DNA from: CAZCQP01 sp964500895
Lineage (GTDB): Bacteria > Bacillota > Clostridia > Lachnospirales > JAISER01
Assembly: GCA_964500895.1 (NCBI GenBank)
Contig: CAZCQP010000027.1
Coordinates: 1-37,602 of the forward strand
Direction of reading: 5' to 3'
DNA: 37,602 bases
This document shows, piece after piece, positions 1 to 7,960 of this stretch. The position numbers and the translations under genes are program-made. The notes below the pieces were generated by a model. That model had not been told where the DNA came from. It saw nothing but the letters and a program-made list of their open reading frames with translations, and ran no database searches. Positions within the stretch are counted from its first letter, which is position 1. Each line of letters opens with the position of its first letter.

Positions 1-54
1 TAGAGCAGAGGACTGAAAATCCTCGTGTCGGCGGTTCGATTCCGTCCCTGGGCA
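1..54 (+). tRNA. tRNA-Phe (GAA), 5' end cut by the window
   Basis: The window opens inside a tRNA. The anticodon arm has a 5-bp stem (gagga/tcctc) around loop CTGAAAA, which gives anticodon GAA. The T arm (ggcgg-TTCGATT-ccgtc) and the 3' acceptor strand cctgggc plus discriminator A follow. The 5' acceptor and most of the D arm lie outside the window. No CCA is encoded. Confidence 0.9.
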
Positions 55-80
55 TTTTTCATGCCCAGAAATAATTTTTA

Positions 81-115
81 AGAGCAGCGGAAGAAAAACA
101 TCCGCTGCTCTTTTT
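81..115 (+). terminator. Intrinsic terminator after tRNA-Phe
   Basis: An 11-bp perfect stem (agagcagcgga / tccgctgctct) with a 9-nt loop is followed by a T run on the plus strand. It ends the tRNA transcript. walI converges on it from the other side, and on the minus strand the hairpin is followed only by a broken T-rich stretch, so its action there would be weaker. Confidence 0.8.
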
Positions 116-989
116 AACTTTCAATCACCCCGGTGTATGCATTTAATAAATACGGCCTGTCCAGCCCCTCTACCCAAAACCGGTAGCAAGGGGTTGTTTT
201 TTGTGCCCCGGCTTCTTCACGGGTATTTTCCAGCAACACATACACCACATCCATTTGGTTGATGATGGTTTCCTTGTTCCGGTACAGGCTTAGAATATGG
301 CTCATTAGAGTGAACAACGCCTCGTCTGGGGGCACGATTTCCCGGGCCTTGTTTTCCCGGCTGGGCTTTAAAGGCTGTTGATAGGCATATTCTGCCTTCA
401 CCACGCCCTTGCCGGTTAACGTCAGGGCCATGGCGTTGCTGTACAGCAATTGGCCTTTATAGCTTTGGCGGTACACAAGGCGGTAGCCTTCTCGGGTTTC
501 AAAACCGTTTGGCACATCCGCCACATACCCCGGCAAAAGGTCTGCATGTGCTTCCATAAACGCATCTGCTTCCGCCCAGGCCGCCGCTTTGGTGAAAACT
601 GCCGTGGGGTCCACTTCCTGGGTGTCTACCGCTTCATACACCACCTGGCTGCCGGAAATGGTTAAGGTGTTGCCTTCCTCATCGGTGTAAATCACTTTAT
701 CGTACTCATTGCTGCGGGTAAAGGCTGTGTCCGGGGGGAAAAACGCCGCCAATAATACGTTAACATCGTAGGCCGGGGGCATGAGGGCAATGGGGGCCAT
801 GGGCTTGTAACTTTTTGGAATTTGAGCATACAAGGTTAAATTGTTTTGCGAAAGGGCACGAAAAATGGCTGTCTCTGCTTCCTGGGCCAGCACGTAGCGG
901 GTGCTGTTGTTATACACCAAAAAGCCAAGACAGATGTTTAAAATAAGTAAAAAAACAATGGTTAAATTTTTCGCCTTGTCCCAGTTCAT
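114..989 (-). CDS. walI: WalI/YycI-like regulator of the WalK kinase
   Basis: A 291-aa membrane-anchored protein. The N terminus MNWDKAKNL plus one hydrophobic helix (about residues 9-27) is the usual start of YycI proteins, and the rest is a soluble extracytoplasmic part. In Bacilli, WalI and WalH bind WalK in the membrane and tune its activity; that role is transferred from the family. I chose the start at 989 because AAGGAG lies 5 nt upstream; an in-frame start 9 codons earlier has no ribosome binding site. It is the last gene of the minus-strand wal operon, 441 bp beyond walH, and that gap is filled by repeats and Ns. No walJ follows; the next gene is a convergent tRNA. Confidence 0.82.
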   Translation of the reverse strand: MNWDKAKNLTIVFLLILNICLGFLVYNNSTRYVLAQEAETAIFRALSQNNLTLYAQIPKSYKPMAPIALMPPAYDVNVLLAAFFPPDTAFTRSNEYDKVIYTDEEGNTLTISGSQVVYEAVDTQEVDPTAVFTKAAAWAEADAFMEAHADLLPGYVADVPNGFETREGYRLVYRQSYKGQLLYSNAMALTLTGKGVVKAEYAYQQPLKPSRENKAREIVPPDEALFTLMSHILSLYRNKETIINQMDVVYVLLENTREEAGAQKTTPCYRFWVEGLDRPYLLNAYTGVIES

Positions 990-1021
990 AAAAGCTCCTT
1001 CAATGTGGCTAACCAAAGATC

Positions 1022-1257
1022 TTGGGAAACTTTTTCGAGAAAAAGTTTCCCAAACCCTTCAAAAAGCTTTTTCNNNNNNNNNNNNNNNNNNNNNNNNNNN
1101 NNNNNNNNNNNNNNNNNNNNNNNNNNNNNNNNNNNNNNNNNNNNNNNNNNNNNNNNNNNNNNNNNNNNNNNNNCCTAAATGCCGCAAAGCGGCATTTAGC
1201 AAAGTTTTTGCACCGCTTTTTTCAAAAACGGTTGGGGTTCAGGGCAAAGCCCCAAGG
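1022..1257 (+). repeat. Modular hairpin repeat, copy A (contains the assembly gap)
   Basis: Module 1 is a 14-bp stem (ttgggaaacttttt / aaaaagtttcccaa) with loop cgag at 1022-1053. It is followed by cccttcaaaaagcttt and then the N gap. After the gap come module 2 (ctaaatgccgc-aaa-gcggcatttag, 1175-1199), module 3 (gcaccgc...acggttg, partly decayed) and module 4 (gggcaaagcccc). The same modules recur in the same order at 1282-1416 and, on the other strand, at 11552-11645. It lies between walH and walI, and no ORF is supported here. Confidence 0.85.
1074..1173. other. Assembly gap of 100 Ns
   Basis: Exactly 100 Ns lie inside repeat copy A. A round 100 is the usual placeholder for a scaffold gap of unknown length, so the true distance between walH and walI is not known. 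The dispersed repeat probably broke the assembly. Confidence 0.95.
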
Positions 1258-1281
1258 TTTTTGCCAGTTGTCGAATAGCCT

Positions 1282-1416
1282 AAAACTTTTTCGAGAAAAA
1301 GTTTCCCAAACCCTTCAAAAAGCTTTTTTCCCTAAATGCCGCAAAGCGGCATTTAGCAAAGTTTTTGCACCGCTTTTTTCAAAAAGCGGTTGGGGTTCGG
1401 GGCAAAGCCCCGTTGG
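1282..1416 (+). repeat. Modular hairpin repeat, copy B
   Basis: A tandem copy of the element at 1022-1257, about 25 bp after it. It has aaaactttttcgag plus aaaaagtttcccaa (left arm of module 1 shortened), cccttcaaaaagctttt, module 2 at 1332-1356, module 3 (accgctttttt / aaaaagcggt) and module 4 (ggggcaaagcccc). It ends 15 bp before the walH stop, in the walH 3' region. Confidence 0.85.
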
Positions 1417-1430
1417 TTCGTAGCCTGTGG

Positions 1431-2834
1431 TCACCGCCCGCCGCCTTCTTCTTCAAAATACTGGGCCGGGCTAACCAGGGTGGCGCCGTTTAGCTCTAAA
1501 AACCAAAACAGCCGCAAGTATTTGCTTTTTTCCATACGGTATGCCAGCAGTGCTTTATCCGGCACCAACCGCTCCTCCGGCGCTTCCGCCGGGCTCATGG
1601 CCTGGCACACTGCCCCAAAAGGCACGGTGGCTTCCGCCAATTCATCGCTTAAATAAAAATTGTATACCAGTTTTTTATATTTGGCCACACGGCCGTTGGT
1701 CACAGTCACTTTAATGGGTGAAGTCATTTCCACTTCCGCAGCCAAGGTTTCGGGCATTTTAAGAGGAAACATGCCCAAGGTGTAGTCAAAGTAAAAGCTG
1801 CGGCTGTTTTCCTCCGCCTCTATGCCGGACAAATGATAGGTTGTTTCCAGGCATGGGTCCCGGCTTAAAAAGCTTAACGCCGTTAAATAATCCCCGGCAA
1901 TAGTGGTGTTCTGGCCCCTTGCGTCCGGCTGCTGATAGTCGGAATACTCCAGCGTGTCATTGGGGAAATAGCGAATCACCGTGGTTTCGTTGCTAAAGGT
2001 GAAAATCCCTCCGTTGGCCCTGCCGGAAAAACGGTTTTCTGGGCTGGGAAATAAATAGTCTACCTTGGCCTCAATGTTGGGTAGCGTTAAGTCCCCTCTG
2101 GGGGCATAGGGGTTTTGCACGGTGACAATGGGGTACAAAAAGCCCGGCTCTGCCCACTGAGGAATGTAGCTGTTGCCCCCTGGCAAGTTCAGCCCCGCCC
2201 CTTGGGAAGACACGTAACTGATGGCCTCCCCTCCGTTTTCCATCAGACCAATGGCCATTTGCAATGCTTTGTTCAGGGCGTTGTCTGCCAAGGTGTAGCG
2301 GATGCAGTCACCACTTCGGCTATGGGCAAAGGTAACGGCCATAACCCCTTGGTCCCCTTCCCCGGGCAAAATGAAAATGGTATCAAAGGCTTTTAAACGG
2401 GCGGGCAGGTTAATGCCCTTCTGGCCGGTCACTCCCACAAACAGCTCCGAGGGCACCGAAAAACCGTAGTCATACACCACCCCTTTGGGGGCAAGAAAGG
2501 CATCGTAATCCAGGACGGGTGCGTCCTTAAACTCCCCTTTTTTCACCAGAGCAAAGAGCACCTCCTCCAGTGTCTGCTGCCACTGGCTGCCCTCTGTGTC
2601 CGGGATGACAGCGGCCAGCGCCCCGTTTCCAGAAGCCACCAAGATGCGACCCGGCTCTAAAACATGGGCGTTTTGAAGCTGGATGGCGTTAGGGTCTTCA
2701 AAGGCAAAAAAGGCCGACAGGGAATAAAACAAACTGCGGCCGGAAATACGGTCGAACCACAGAATGCCGGTTAAGTATACGGCGGTTAAGGCCATAAACA
2801 ATATGAGCAGGTTTTTTAGGTGGGAAAGGGACAT
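1431..2834 (-). CDS. walH: WalH/YycH-like regulator of the WalK kinase
   Basis: A 467-aa protein with one N-terminal membrane helix (about residues 9-27) and a large extracytoplasmic region. It sits between walK and walI, the standard place of YycH. The first residues (a short charged stretch, then the anchor helix) and the length fit the family, although overall similarity of YycH proteins is low, so the call leans on context. The family partners with WalI to control WalK. The start is preceded by GAAAGGA about 9 nt upstream. A hairpin repeat separates it from walK, and copies A and B separate it from walI. Confidence 0.8.
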   Translation of the reverse strand: MSLSHLKNLLILFMALTAVYLTGILWFDRISGRSLFYSLSAFFAFEDPNAIQLQNAHVLEPGRILVASGNGALAAVIPDTEGSQWQQTLEEVLFALVKKGEFKDAPVLDYDAFLAPKGVVYDYGFSVPSELFVGVTGQKGINLPARLKAFDTIFILPGEGDQGVMAVTFAHSRSGDCIRYTLADNALNKALQMAIGLMENGGEAISYVSSQGAGLNLPGGNSYIPQWAEPGFLYPIVTVQNPYAPRGDLTLPNIEAKVDYLFPSPENRFSGRANGGIFTFSNETTVIRYFPNDTLEYSDYQQPDARGQNTTIAGDYLTALSFLSRDPCLETTYHLSGIEAEENSRSFYFDYTLGMFPLKMPETLAAEVEMTSPIKVTVTNGRVAKYKKLVYNFYLSDELAEATVPFGAVCQAMSPAEAPEERLVPDKALLAYRMEKSKYLRLFWFLELNGATLVSPAQYFEEEGGGR

Positions 2835-2872
2835 GGTGAAAATCCTTTCAAATTAGCAGTACAACAAATAAT

Positions 2873-2922
2873 AAAGCTTTTTGAAGGGCGTGGGAAACTT
2901 TTTCACGAAAAAGTTTCCCACG
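2873..2922 (-). repeat. Modular hairpin repeat, copy D (module 1 and tail only)
   Basis: A 15-bp stem (cgtgggaaacttttt / aaaaagtttcccacg) with loop cacg at 2889-2922 is joined to the aaagctttttgaaggg tail, the reverse complement of the tail in copies A and B. The outer stem base pairs have changed together (cg.t / a.cg instead of tt / aa), so the pairing is kept. It starts 3 nt after the walK stop and lies inside the wal operon between walK and walH. Confidence 0.8.
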
Positions 2923-2925
2923 ATT

Positions 2926-4734
2926 TTAATCTTCCTCCGGCTCCGGCTCATGCTTCTTAAACCGCAGCACCATGGTGGTGCCCCGCCCCGGCTCGCTGGA
3001 AATGAAAATCTTGCCTTCGTGGGCCTCCATAATTTCCTTGGCAATGGACAGCCCCAACCCCGTGCCACCCATGGCCCGGCTGCGGGTTTTGTCCACCCGG
3101 TAAAACCGCTCGAAAATGCGGCCCACATCTTCCCGTGGTATACCAATGCCCCGGTCTTTAATGTAAATGCGGTAATATTTGTCTGTTTCCTCGGTGTAGA
3201 TGGTGATGGTGGTCTCCTCGTTGCTGTATTTAATGGCATTGTTGATGATGTTGGTAAACACCTGGTTAATGCGTGCCCCATCCCCATATATCCAAAAGTC
3301 TTTATGGGTGGTGTTAAACACAATGTTTTGGTTTTTCTTATCTGCCAGCACCGTGTTTTGCTTGATGCACTGTCTTAAAATGGTGATAAGGTTAATTTCC
3401 GTAAAGTCCAGCAGCATCTGCTTGTTGTCGAACCGGGACAACTCCAGCAAATCCTGGGTTAACAAGGTCATCCGGTCTGCTTCCTGAATGATGATGGACA
3501 AAAAGTTTTGGGCCAGTGCCAGTTCCTCTTCCTCTGTGCCCATGTCTAAAAGTGTTTCTGCATAGGTTTTAATGGTGGTAAGCGGGGTTCGGATTTCATG
3601 GGACACATTGGCCACAAACTCTTTGCGCATGTCGTCCAGCTTTTTGTGGCGGGTCACGTCTGAGAGCACAATAACAATGCCTGTGGTGGTGCCGTCTTTA
3701 TTTTCATAGCTGGAAAAGCTGGCCCCAATGAACCGTTCCCCCATGGGAAAGGTGGTGTCTGCCAGCAAAGCAGGGGTTAACGCCCGTAAATCTGTTAAAG
3801 GAGAACCCAAAACCTGCATCATGGCCTCGAAAGGCAGCGCCTCAATGTCCACCGTGTTTAAGAGTTCAAAGCAGGCACTGTTGGCGTGCAGCAAATGGCC
3901 GTCTGAATCGTAGGCCAAAATGCCGTCGCTCATGTTGTGGAGGATAACCTCCATCTTGTTTTTCTCGCTGGCCATGGTGGCCATAAATTCGCTTAGTTCC
4001 TTGGCCATGAAGTTAAAGCTTTCCGTCAGCTGGCCAATTTCATCGTTGCTGTACACGGGAATTTCCTGGTCTAACGTACCTTGAGCCATCACCTTGGCGC
4101 TTTTGGTCAGCTTAATGATGGGCACGGTAAGGGTATTGGCAAACAAAAAGCCCAGCAGTCCCGTTAAAATTAAGGCCAACATCACGGTGAATACAAAGGT
4201 GGTGCCAATTTCCATCAGCCGGTCGTTCATAGGCTTGGCTTCCGTGCGGGTGAAAATGATGTAGGTGGACGGCTCTGCCCCGTCTTTGGTTACGGGGGTG
4301 GCAAAGTTCACCCATTCTTTAAACTGGCCGGAGGCTTCCATCACCTTGCCCACGTTGTCCTTGGGGGTTCCCGCCACAGCAGAAATCACCGCCTGGTTGT
4401 AAAACTGGGGCAGAGAAATGGCCACGCCGTAGTCGTCTGTATATTCGGTAGAGGCAATGGTTTTGCCTTCTTTATTTAAGATGTAGCCGTAAATCTTGGT
4501 GCCCGTACCGCCCCCAGCAGAATAAATGCGTAGATTTTTCTGAAAGTCCATAGGGTCTGATACCTGCACCACCTGCTCGTCTATGTTTTTGGCGAAGGAG
4601 CGCAGGCTTTCCAAAGATTTATTGGTTTCTTGAATTTTCATGCTGGTAAGCATAAACGTACCGCTGGCAATCATAACAATGAATACCAGCGCCAGGTAAA
4701 TGACCATCAGTTTTAGCTTAATGCTCTTTAACAT
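2926..4734 (-). CDS. walK: Sensor histidine kinase WalK
   Basis: A 602-aa kinase. TM1 is at about residues 9-30, then an extracytoplasmic sensor of about 145 residues, TM2 at about 177-199, HAMP at about 200-252, PAS at about 260-370, HisKA with the phospho-acceptor H379 in NVSHEIRTPL, and an ATPase domain with N box (NIINNAIKYS, about 495-504), G1 box DRGIGI (527-532) and G2 box GGTGLGLSIA (556-565). This is the full WalK/VicK architecture. It phosphorylates WalR and coordinates cell-wall turnover with growth in Firmicutes. It lies 30 bp after walR in the same operon. All catalytic motifs are present. Confidence 0.95.
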   Translation of the reverse strand: MLKSIKLKLMVIYLALVFIVMIASGTFMLTSMKIQETNKSLESLRSFAKNIDEQVVQVSDPMDFQKNLRIYSAGGGTGTKIYGYILNKEGKTIASTEYTDDYGVAISLPQFYNQAVISAVAGTPKDNVGKVMEASGQFKEWVNFATPVTKDGAEPSTYIIFTRTEAKPMNDRLMEIGTTFVFTVMLALILTGLLGFLFANTLTVPIIKLTKSAKVMAQGTLDQEIPVYSNDEIGQLTESFNFMAKELSEFMATMASEKNKMEVILHNMSDGILAYDSDGHLLHANSACFELLNTVDIEALPFEAMMQVLGSPLTDLRALTPALLADTTFPMGERFIGASFSSYENKDGTTTGIVIVLSDVTRHKKLDDMRKEFVANVSHEIRTPLTTIKTYAETLLDMGTEEEELALAQNFLSIIIQEADRMTLLTQDLLELSRFDNKQMLLDFTEINLITILRQCIKQNTVLADKKNQNIVFNTTHKDFWIYGDGARINQVFTNIINNAIKYSNEETTITIYTEETDKYYRIYIKDRGIGIPREDVGRIFERFYRVDKTRSRAMGGTGLGLSIAKEIMEAHEGKIFISSEPGRGTTMVLRFKKHEPEPEED

Positions 4735-4764
4735 AGGGCTTCTGCCTCACGATTCTTCCTTAAA

Positions 4765-5457
4765 TTAAGCAAGGTTAAAATAGTACCCTACCCCCCGGCG
4801 GGTTAAAATGTACTTGGGTTTATCCGGGTTGTCTTCTATTTTGGTACGCAGCCGGCGAATGGTTACGTCTACGGTGCGCACATCGCCAAAGTATTCATAA
4901 CCCCACACCTTTTCCAGCAACGCTTCTCTGGAAAACACCTGGGTGTTTTGGGTGGCTAAAAACTTAATCAGCTCAAATTCCCTGCGGGTTAGTTCCACGG
5001 GTTGGCCACGGCGGTATACCTCGTAACGGCCTTCGTCAATGGTGATGTCCCCAAAAGTTAAAAGCTGGGTGTCTGGCTCTACCACCGGCTCACGTTTGCG
5101 TAAATTGGCCTTCACCCGGGCCAGCAGTTCACGTATGCTAAAGGGCTTGGTGACATAATCGTCCGCCCCAAGCTCGAAACCCAGCACTTTGTCCACTTCC
5201 TCTGCACGGGCAGTAAGCATGATGATGGGGGTTTGCATTTTTTTATCTCTAATTTTACGGCATACTTCAAAGCCGTCCATTTTAGGCATCATAATGTCTA
5301 GCAAAATAAGCTCTGGGTTTTCAGAAAAAGCCAAGGCCAGCCCTGCTTCACCGTCATAGGCTACAATAACCTGATACCCTTCCTTTTTTAAGTTAAAGGC
5401 CACAATGTCCACAATGTTTTTTTCATCGTCCACAACCAGTATTTTCCGGCTCACCAT
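4765..5457 (-). CDS. walR: OmpR-family response regulator WalR
   Basis: A 230-aa response regulator. The receiver domain carries the acidic pair in VVDDE, phospho-acceptor D54 (ILLDIMMPKMDG) and K104 (YVTKPF). The C-terminal winged helix (about 130-228) contains LTRREFELIKFLA and ends with the usual RTVDVTIRRLRTKIE and RRGVGY motifs. With WalK it controls autolysin and wall-synthesis genes in most Firmicutes. The start is supported by AAGGAGG 6 nt upstream. It is the first gene of the minus-strand wal operon, with its own promoter at 5522-5550. Confidence 0.95.
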   Translation of the reverse strand: MVSRKILVVDDEKNIVDIVAFNLKKEGYQVIVAYDGEAGLALAFSENPELILLDIMMPKMDGFEVCRKIRDKKMQTPIIMLTARAEEVDKVLGFELGADDYVTKPFSIRELLARVKANLRKREPVVEPDTQLLTFGDITIDEGRYEVYRRGQPVELTRREFELIKFLATQNTQVFSREALLEKVWGYEYFGDVRTVDVTIRRLRTKIEDNPDKPKYILTRRGVGYYFNLA

Positions 5458-5491
5458 AAAACCTCCTTATGATATTCACCTATAGGCCTGT

Positions 5492-5519
5492 GAATTTCAA
5501 TTTAAGAATTTCAATTTAA
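5492..5519. repeat. Two tandem 14-bp repeats beside the walR promoter
   Basis: GAATTTCAATTTAA occurs twice without spacing, at 5492-5505 and 5506-5519. The pair lies just downstream of the predicted -10 box of walR, over the expected transcription start and early leader. It could be an operator, but it does not look like the known WalR site (TGTWAH-N5-TGTWAH). Confidence 0.75.
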
Positions 5520-5521
5520 AT

Positions 5522-5550
5522 AGTATAACATAGTTTTTTTTACATGTATA
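5522..5550 (-). promoter_or_regulatory. Predicted sigma-A promoter of the wal operon
   Basis: On the minus strand there is TATACA (5545-5550), a 17-bp spacer, then TATACT (5522-5527) preceded by TG and one base, an extended -10. The -35 matches 4 of 6 consensus bases. walR starts about 65 bp further on. Confidence 0.6.
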
Positions 5551-5585
5551 GTATGCCCCCCCACAGCAGGTATTTTCAAAAATGC

Positions 5586-5614
5586 TTGAATTGTTTCAAG
5601 AATATATGTATAAT
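5586..5614 (+). promoter_or_regulatory. Predicted sigma-A promoter of the diguanylate cyclase operon
   Basis: TTGAAT (5586-5591), a 17-bp spacer and a perfect TATAAT (5609-5614). It is divergent from the walR promoter and leaves a leader of about 100 nt before the start at 5723. I saw no c-di-GMP riboswitch motif in the leader. Confidence 0.7.
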
Positions 5615-5722
5615 ATGAAACAAAATCGTGATGAAAAATTACATTTTAATCAACTTGCACAAAGCAGCTTTGAATGATGATTGGTTGGCACGAGCCATCA
5701 TATCTATTCCAGGGAGGCCCCT

Positions 5723-7909
5723 ATGGATTATTGTGCTTTTGACAACTTGCAAACCGGCGTTATGGTTGTAGACTTGCAGCACAAAAAAGCAGTGTACGCC
5801 AACAAGTCTTTAACAGACTTGTTCAGTTTGCACGGCAACCTTGAGCCAAGCACCATGGAATATAAGCTGCAACAGATTATGGAATTAGAAGCCATGCACA
5901 CGGTGCTGCAAACTGCTTGCCGCAAACTTCAAAAACAGGAAAGCTTTGAAGCAGAATGTAATTTGACAGCGGGCAGTGGAAAGCAGTCCACCAAGCAGGT
6001 GCAGTGGGTGTTGGCCCAAGGCCGCAAACAAATAGAGCCAGCAGGAACCCCTTTGTTATACATGACGCTAACGGACATTACCGACCGAAAGCTGCAAGCG
6101 GAGCATTTGCGCAAAGAGCAGGAATATAACCGCATCATTTTAAAACTGGCCGACGACATTTTGTTTAACTACGACATTTTAAACAAAGTCTTTACTTTTT
6201 CAGAGAACTTCTCTACCCATTATAGCATCCCCACAAGGCTTGAAAATTTTCCCCATTCTTTGCTGGCATACGGCAACATCATTCCCGCAGACCAGGTAGA
6301 AGAATTTTTAACCATTGTGGATAACATTCACCAGGGTGTGGGCAATTATTCGCCGGAGCTGTCCATCCGCCGTTTTTCGGGGGAACTGGTCTGGTACAAA
6401 ATTCATTATAAGCTTATTTTCGACGGGGGCAAAAAGCCTGTTCGTGCCATTGGCAAAATGACGGACATTACCAAGCAAAAACAGCGCATGGCAGAGCTTT
6501 TGGAAAAAGCGGAAACAGACCCCCTAACCAAGCTTTACAACAAGCAGGAAACCATCCACCGCATTGAACAATGCCTGGCCAACAGCGGGGCAGAAGACCG
6601 TTTTGCCATGGTGATGGTGGACATTGACAATTTTAAAGGCGTTAACGACACCTTAGGCCACCGCTTTGGGGATGCAGTTTTGGTGGACATTGCCGAAAAA
6701 ATACGCACCCTTTTTAGAAACAGCGACATTGTGGGCCGTGTAGGCGGGGACGAATTTTGCGTCTTTCTGCGCAACATTGCCAACGAAGGGGCTGTGGTGG
6801 AAAAGTTAAACGCCATTTGCGAGGCTTTCCGCCATACGTACACTGGGGAAGGCGGAGACTATAAAATTTCCGGCAGTGTGGGGGTGGCCTTTTACCCCCG
6901 CCACGGCAGAACTTACGAAACCTTATATCAGCTGGCGGATGAAGCTTTGTACGAATCTAAACGCCGGGGAAAAGACTGCTACACCATTTATTATCAGGGC
7001 ATTGCCCACCACAGCAGTGCCCCAAGGCAAGGCCTTGATCTTGTGCCCCAGGAAGCCGAGCTTTACGCCAACGACCCCATTTACAACATATTTGAAATGC
7101 TGTACGAAACCAAAGACATTTACACCACCATAAACATGATTTTGGCCATGGTGGGCAAACGGTTCAATGCAGACCGATGCTACATTTTTGAAATGAACGA
7201 AGATGGGGTAACCATGCGCAACACCTACGAATGGTGCGCCCCAGATATTAAACCCGAAATAGATGATTTGCAAGAAGTGCCTGTTGCAGTGATTGCAGGC
7301 GTGTTAAGCCAGTATTCCAAAGACGGGGTTTTCCATTGCACAGACATTTCGGCGCTGGATGAAAACGCCCGAAACCTGTTGGAACCCCAAGGCATTAAAA
7401 GCATGCTGCACTGTGCCATGTTCGACCAAGGGCACATGCGTGGGGTAATTGGTTTTGACCAATGCAGCGCCAACCGGATATGGTCTAGCGATGAAGCCGC
7501 CACTTTGGCTTATATTTCTAAAATTTTGTCTATATTTATTATTAAAAAGCGGATGTCTAGCACCTTATGGCACTTTCAACGGCAATGTGTTGAAATGATG
7601 GAAAACTTGAACGCCTATGTTTATGTGATTGATTTGGACACTTATGAAACCCTGTACGTCAACCAGAAGGTGCTACGGAAAGGGTTTCTTTCAAAGGGTA
7701 TTTGTTACCGCAACGCTTATGGCCGCACAGAACCCTGTAGCTTTTGCCCCGCCCCGGTGTTAACCCAGGAGAAACCCAGAACAGCGGCAGAGGTACAGCT
7801 GGAAAACGGCACATGGATGCATGTGGCCGCTTCCCTGGTGAACTGGGAAAGGGACCGGCGTACCGCACTGATGTGCTGTTCCCGGCTGGGGAGCACCCAC
7901 AGGCATTAA
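5723..7909 (+). CDS. Diguanylate cyclase, PAS-PAS-GGDEF-GAF with Cys-rich PAS tail
   Basis: A 728-aa soluble protein predicted to make c-di-GMP. Domains in order: PAS-like (about 8-125), a second PAS-like (about 135-255), GGDEF (about 260-425), GAF-like (about 452-610) and a short PAS-like tail (about 620-728). The active-site motif GGDEF is intact at 341-345, and RNSD at 332-335 is an inhibitory I-site RxxD five residues upstream, so product feedback is likely. The tail has C661 and a CSFC motif (C672, C675), which could bind metal or sense redox. The start at 5723 follows GGGAGG; an in-frame start 14 codons earlier lacks one. It shares the GGDEF-GAF core with the cyclase at 8848-11064. Confidence 0.88.
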   Translation: MDYCAFDNLQTGVMVVDLQHKKAVYANKSLTDLFSLHGNLEPSTMEYKLQQIMELEAMHTVLQTACRKLQKQESFEAECNLTAGSGKQSTKQVQWVLAQGRKQIEPAGTPLLYMTLTDITDRKLQAEHLRKEQEYNRIILKLADDILFNYDILNKVFTFSENFSTHYSIPTRLENFPHSLLAYGNIIPADQVEEFLTIVDNIHQGVGNYSPELSIRRFSGELVWYKIHYKLIFDGGKKPVRAIGKMTDITKQKQRMAELLEKAETDPLTKLYNKQETIHRIEQCLANSGAEDRFAMVMVDIDNFKGVNDTLGHRFGDAVLVDIAEKIRTLFRNSDIVGRVGGDEFCVFLRNIANEGAVVEKLNAICEAFRHTYTGEGGDYKISGSVGVAFYPRHGRTYETLYQLADEALYESKRRGKDCYTIYYQGIAHHSSAPRQGLDLVPQEAELYANDPIYNIFEMLYETKDIYTTINMILAMVGKRFNADRCYIFEMNEDGVTMRNTYEWCAPDIKPEIDDLQEVPVAVIAGVLSQYSKDGVFHCTDISALDENARNLLEPQGIKSMLHCAMFDQGHMRGVIGFDQCSANRIWSSDEAATLAYISKILSIFIIKKRMSSTLWHFQRQCVEMMENLNAYVYVIDLDTYETLYVNQKVLRKGFLSKGICYRNAYGRTEPCSFCPAPVLTQEKPRTAAEVQLENGTWMHVAASLVNWERDRRTALMCCSRLGSTHRH

Positions 7910-7960
7910 ACAGCCCTATTGCTTCTTGTGGTTTTTTAGTATAGAAAGGACATGACTGCC

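Noticed and set aside
1..54. tRNA-Phe or tRNA-Leu as an attachment site for the phage block
   Set aside because: Both tRNAs are far from the block (over 6 kb), and no tRNA 3' fragment is repeated at its edges.
1022..1416. CRISPR array
   Set aside because: The repeats are long and modular, with no regular unique spacers, and no cas gene is in the window.
901..1423. Plus-strand ORFs across the N gap
   Set aside because: They are read through Ns and repeat hairpins, and translate low-complexity repeat sequence.
2853..3323. 156-aa minus-strand ORF overlapping the end of walK
   Set aside because: Alternate frame of the kinase ATPase domain that runs into the hairpin repeat; no ribosome binding site or family pattern.
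5615..5722. Possible c-di-GMP riboswitch in the leader of the first cyclase
   Set aside because: No GEMM-type conserved motif could be found; only a weak atgatg/catcat pairing is present.
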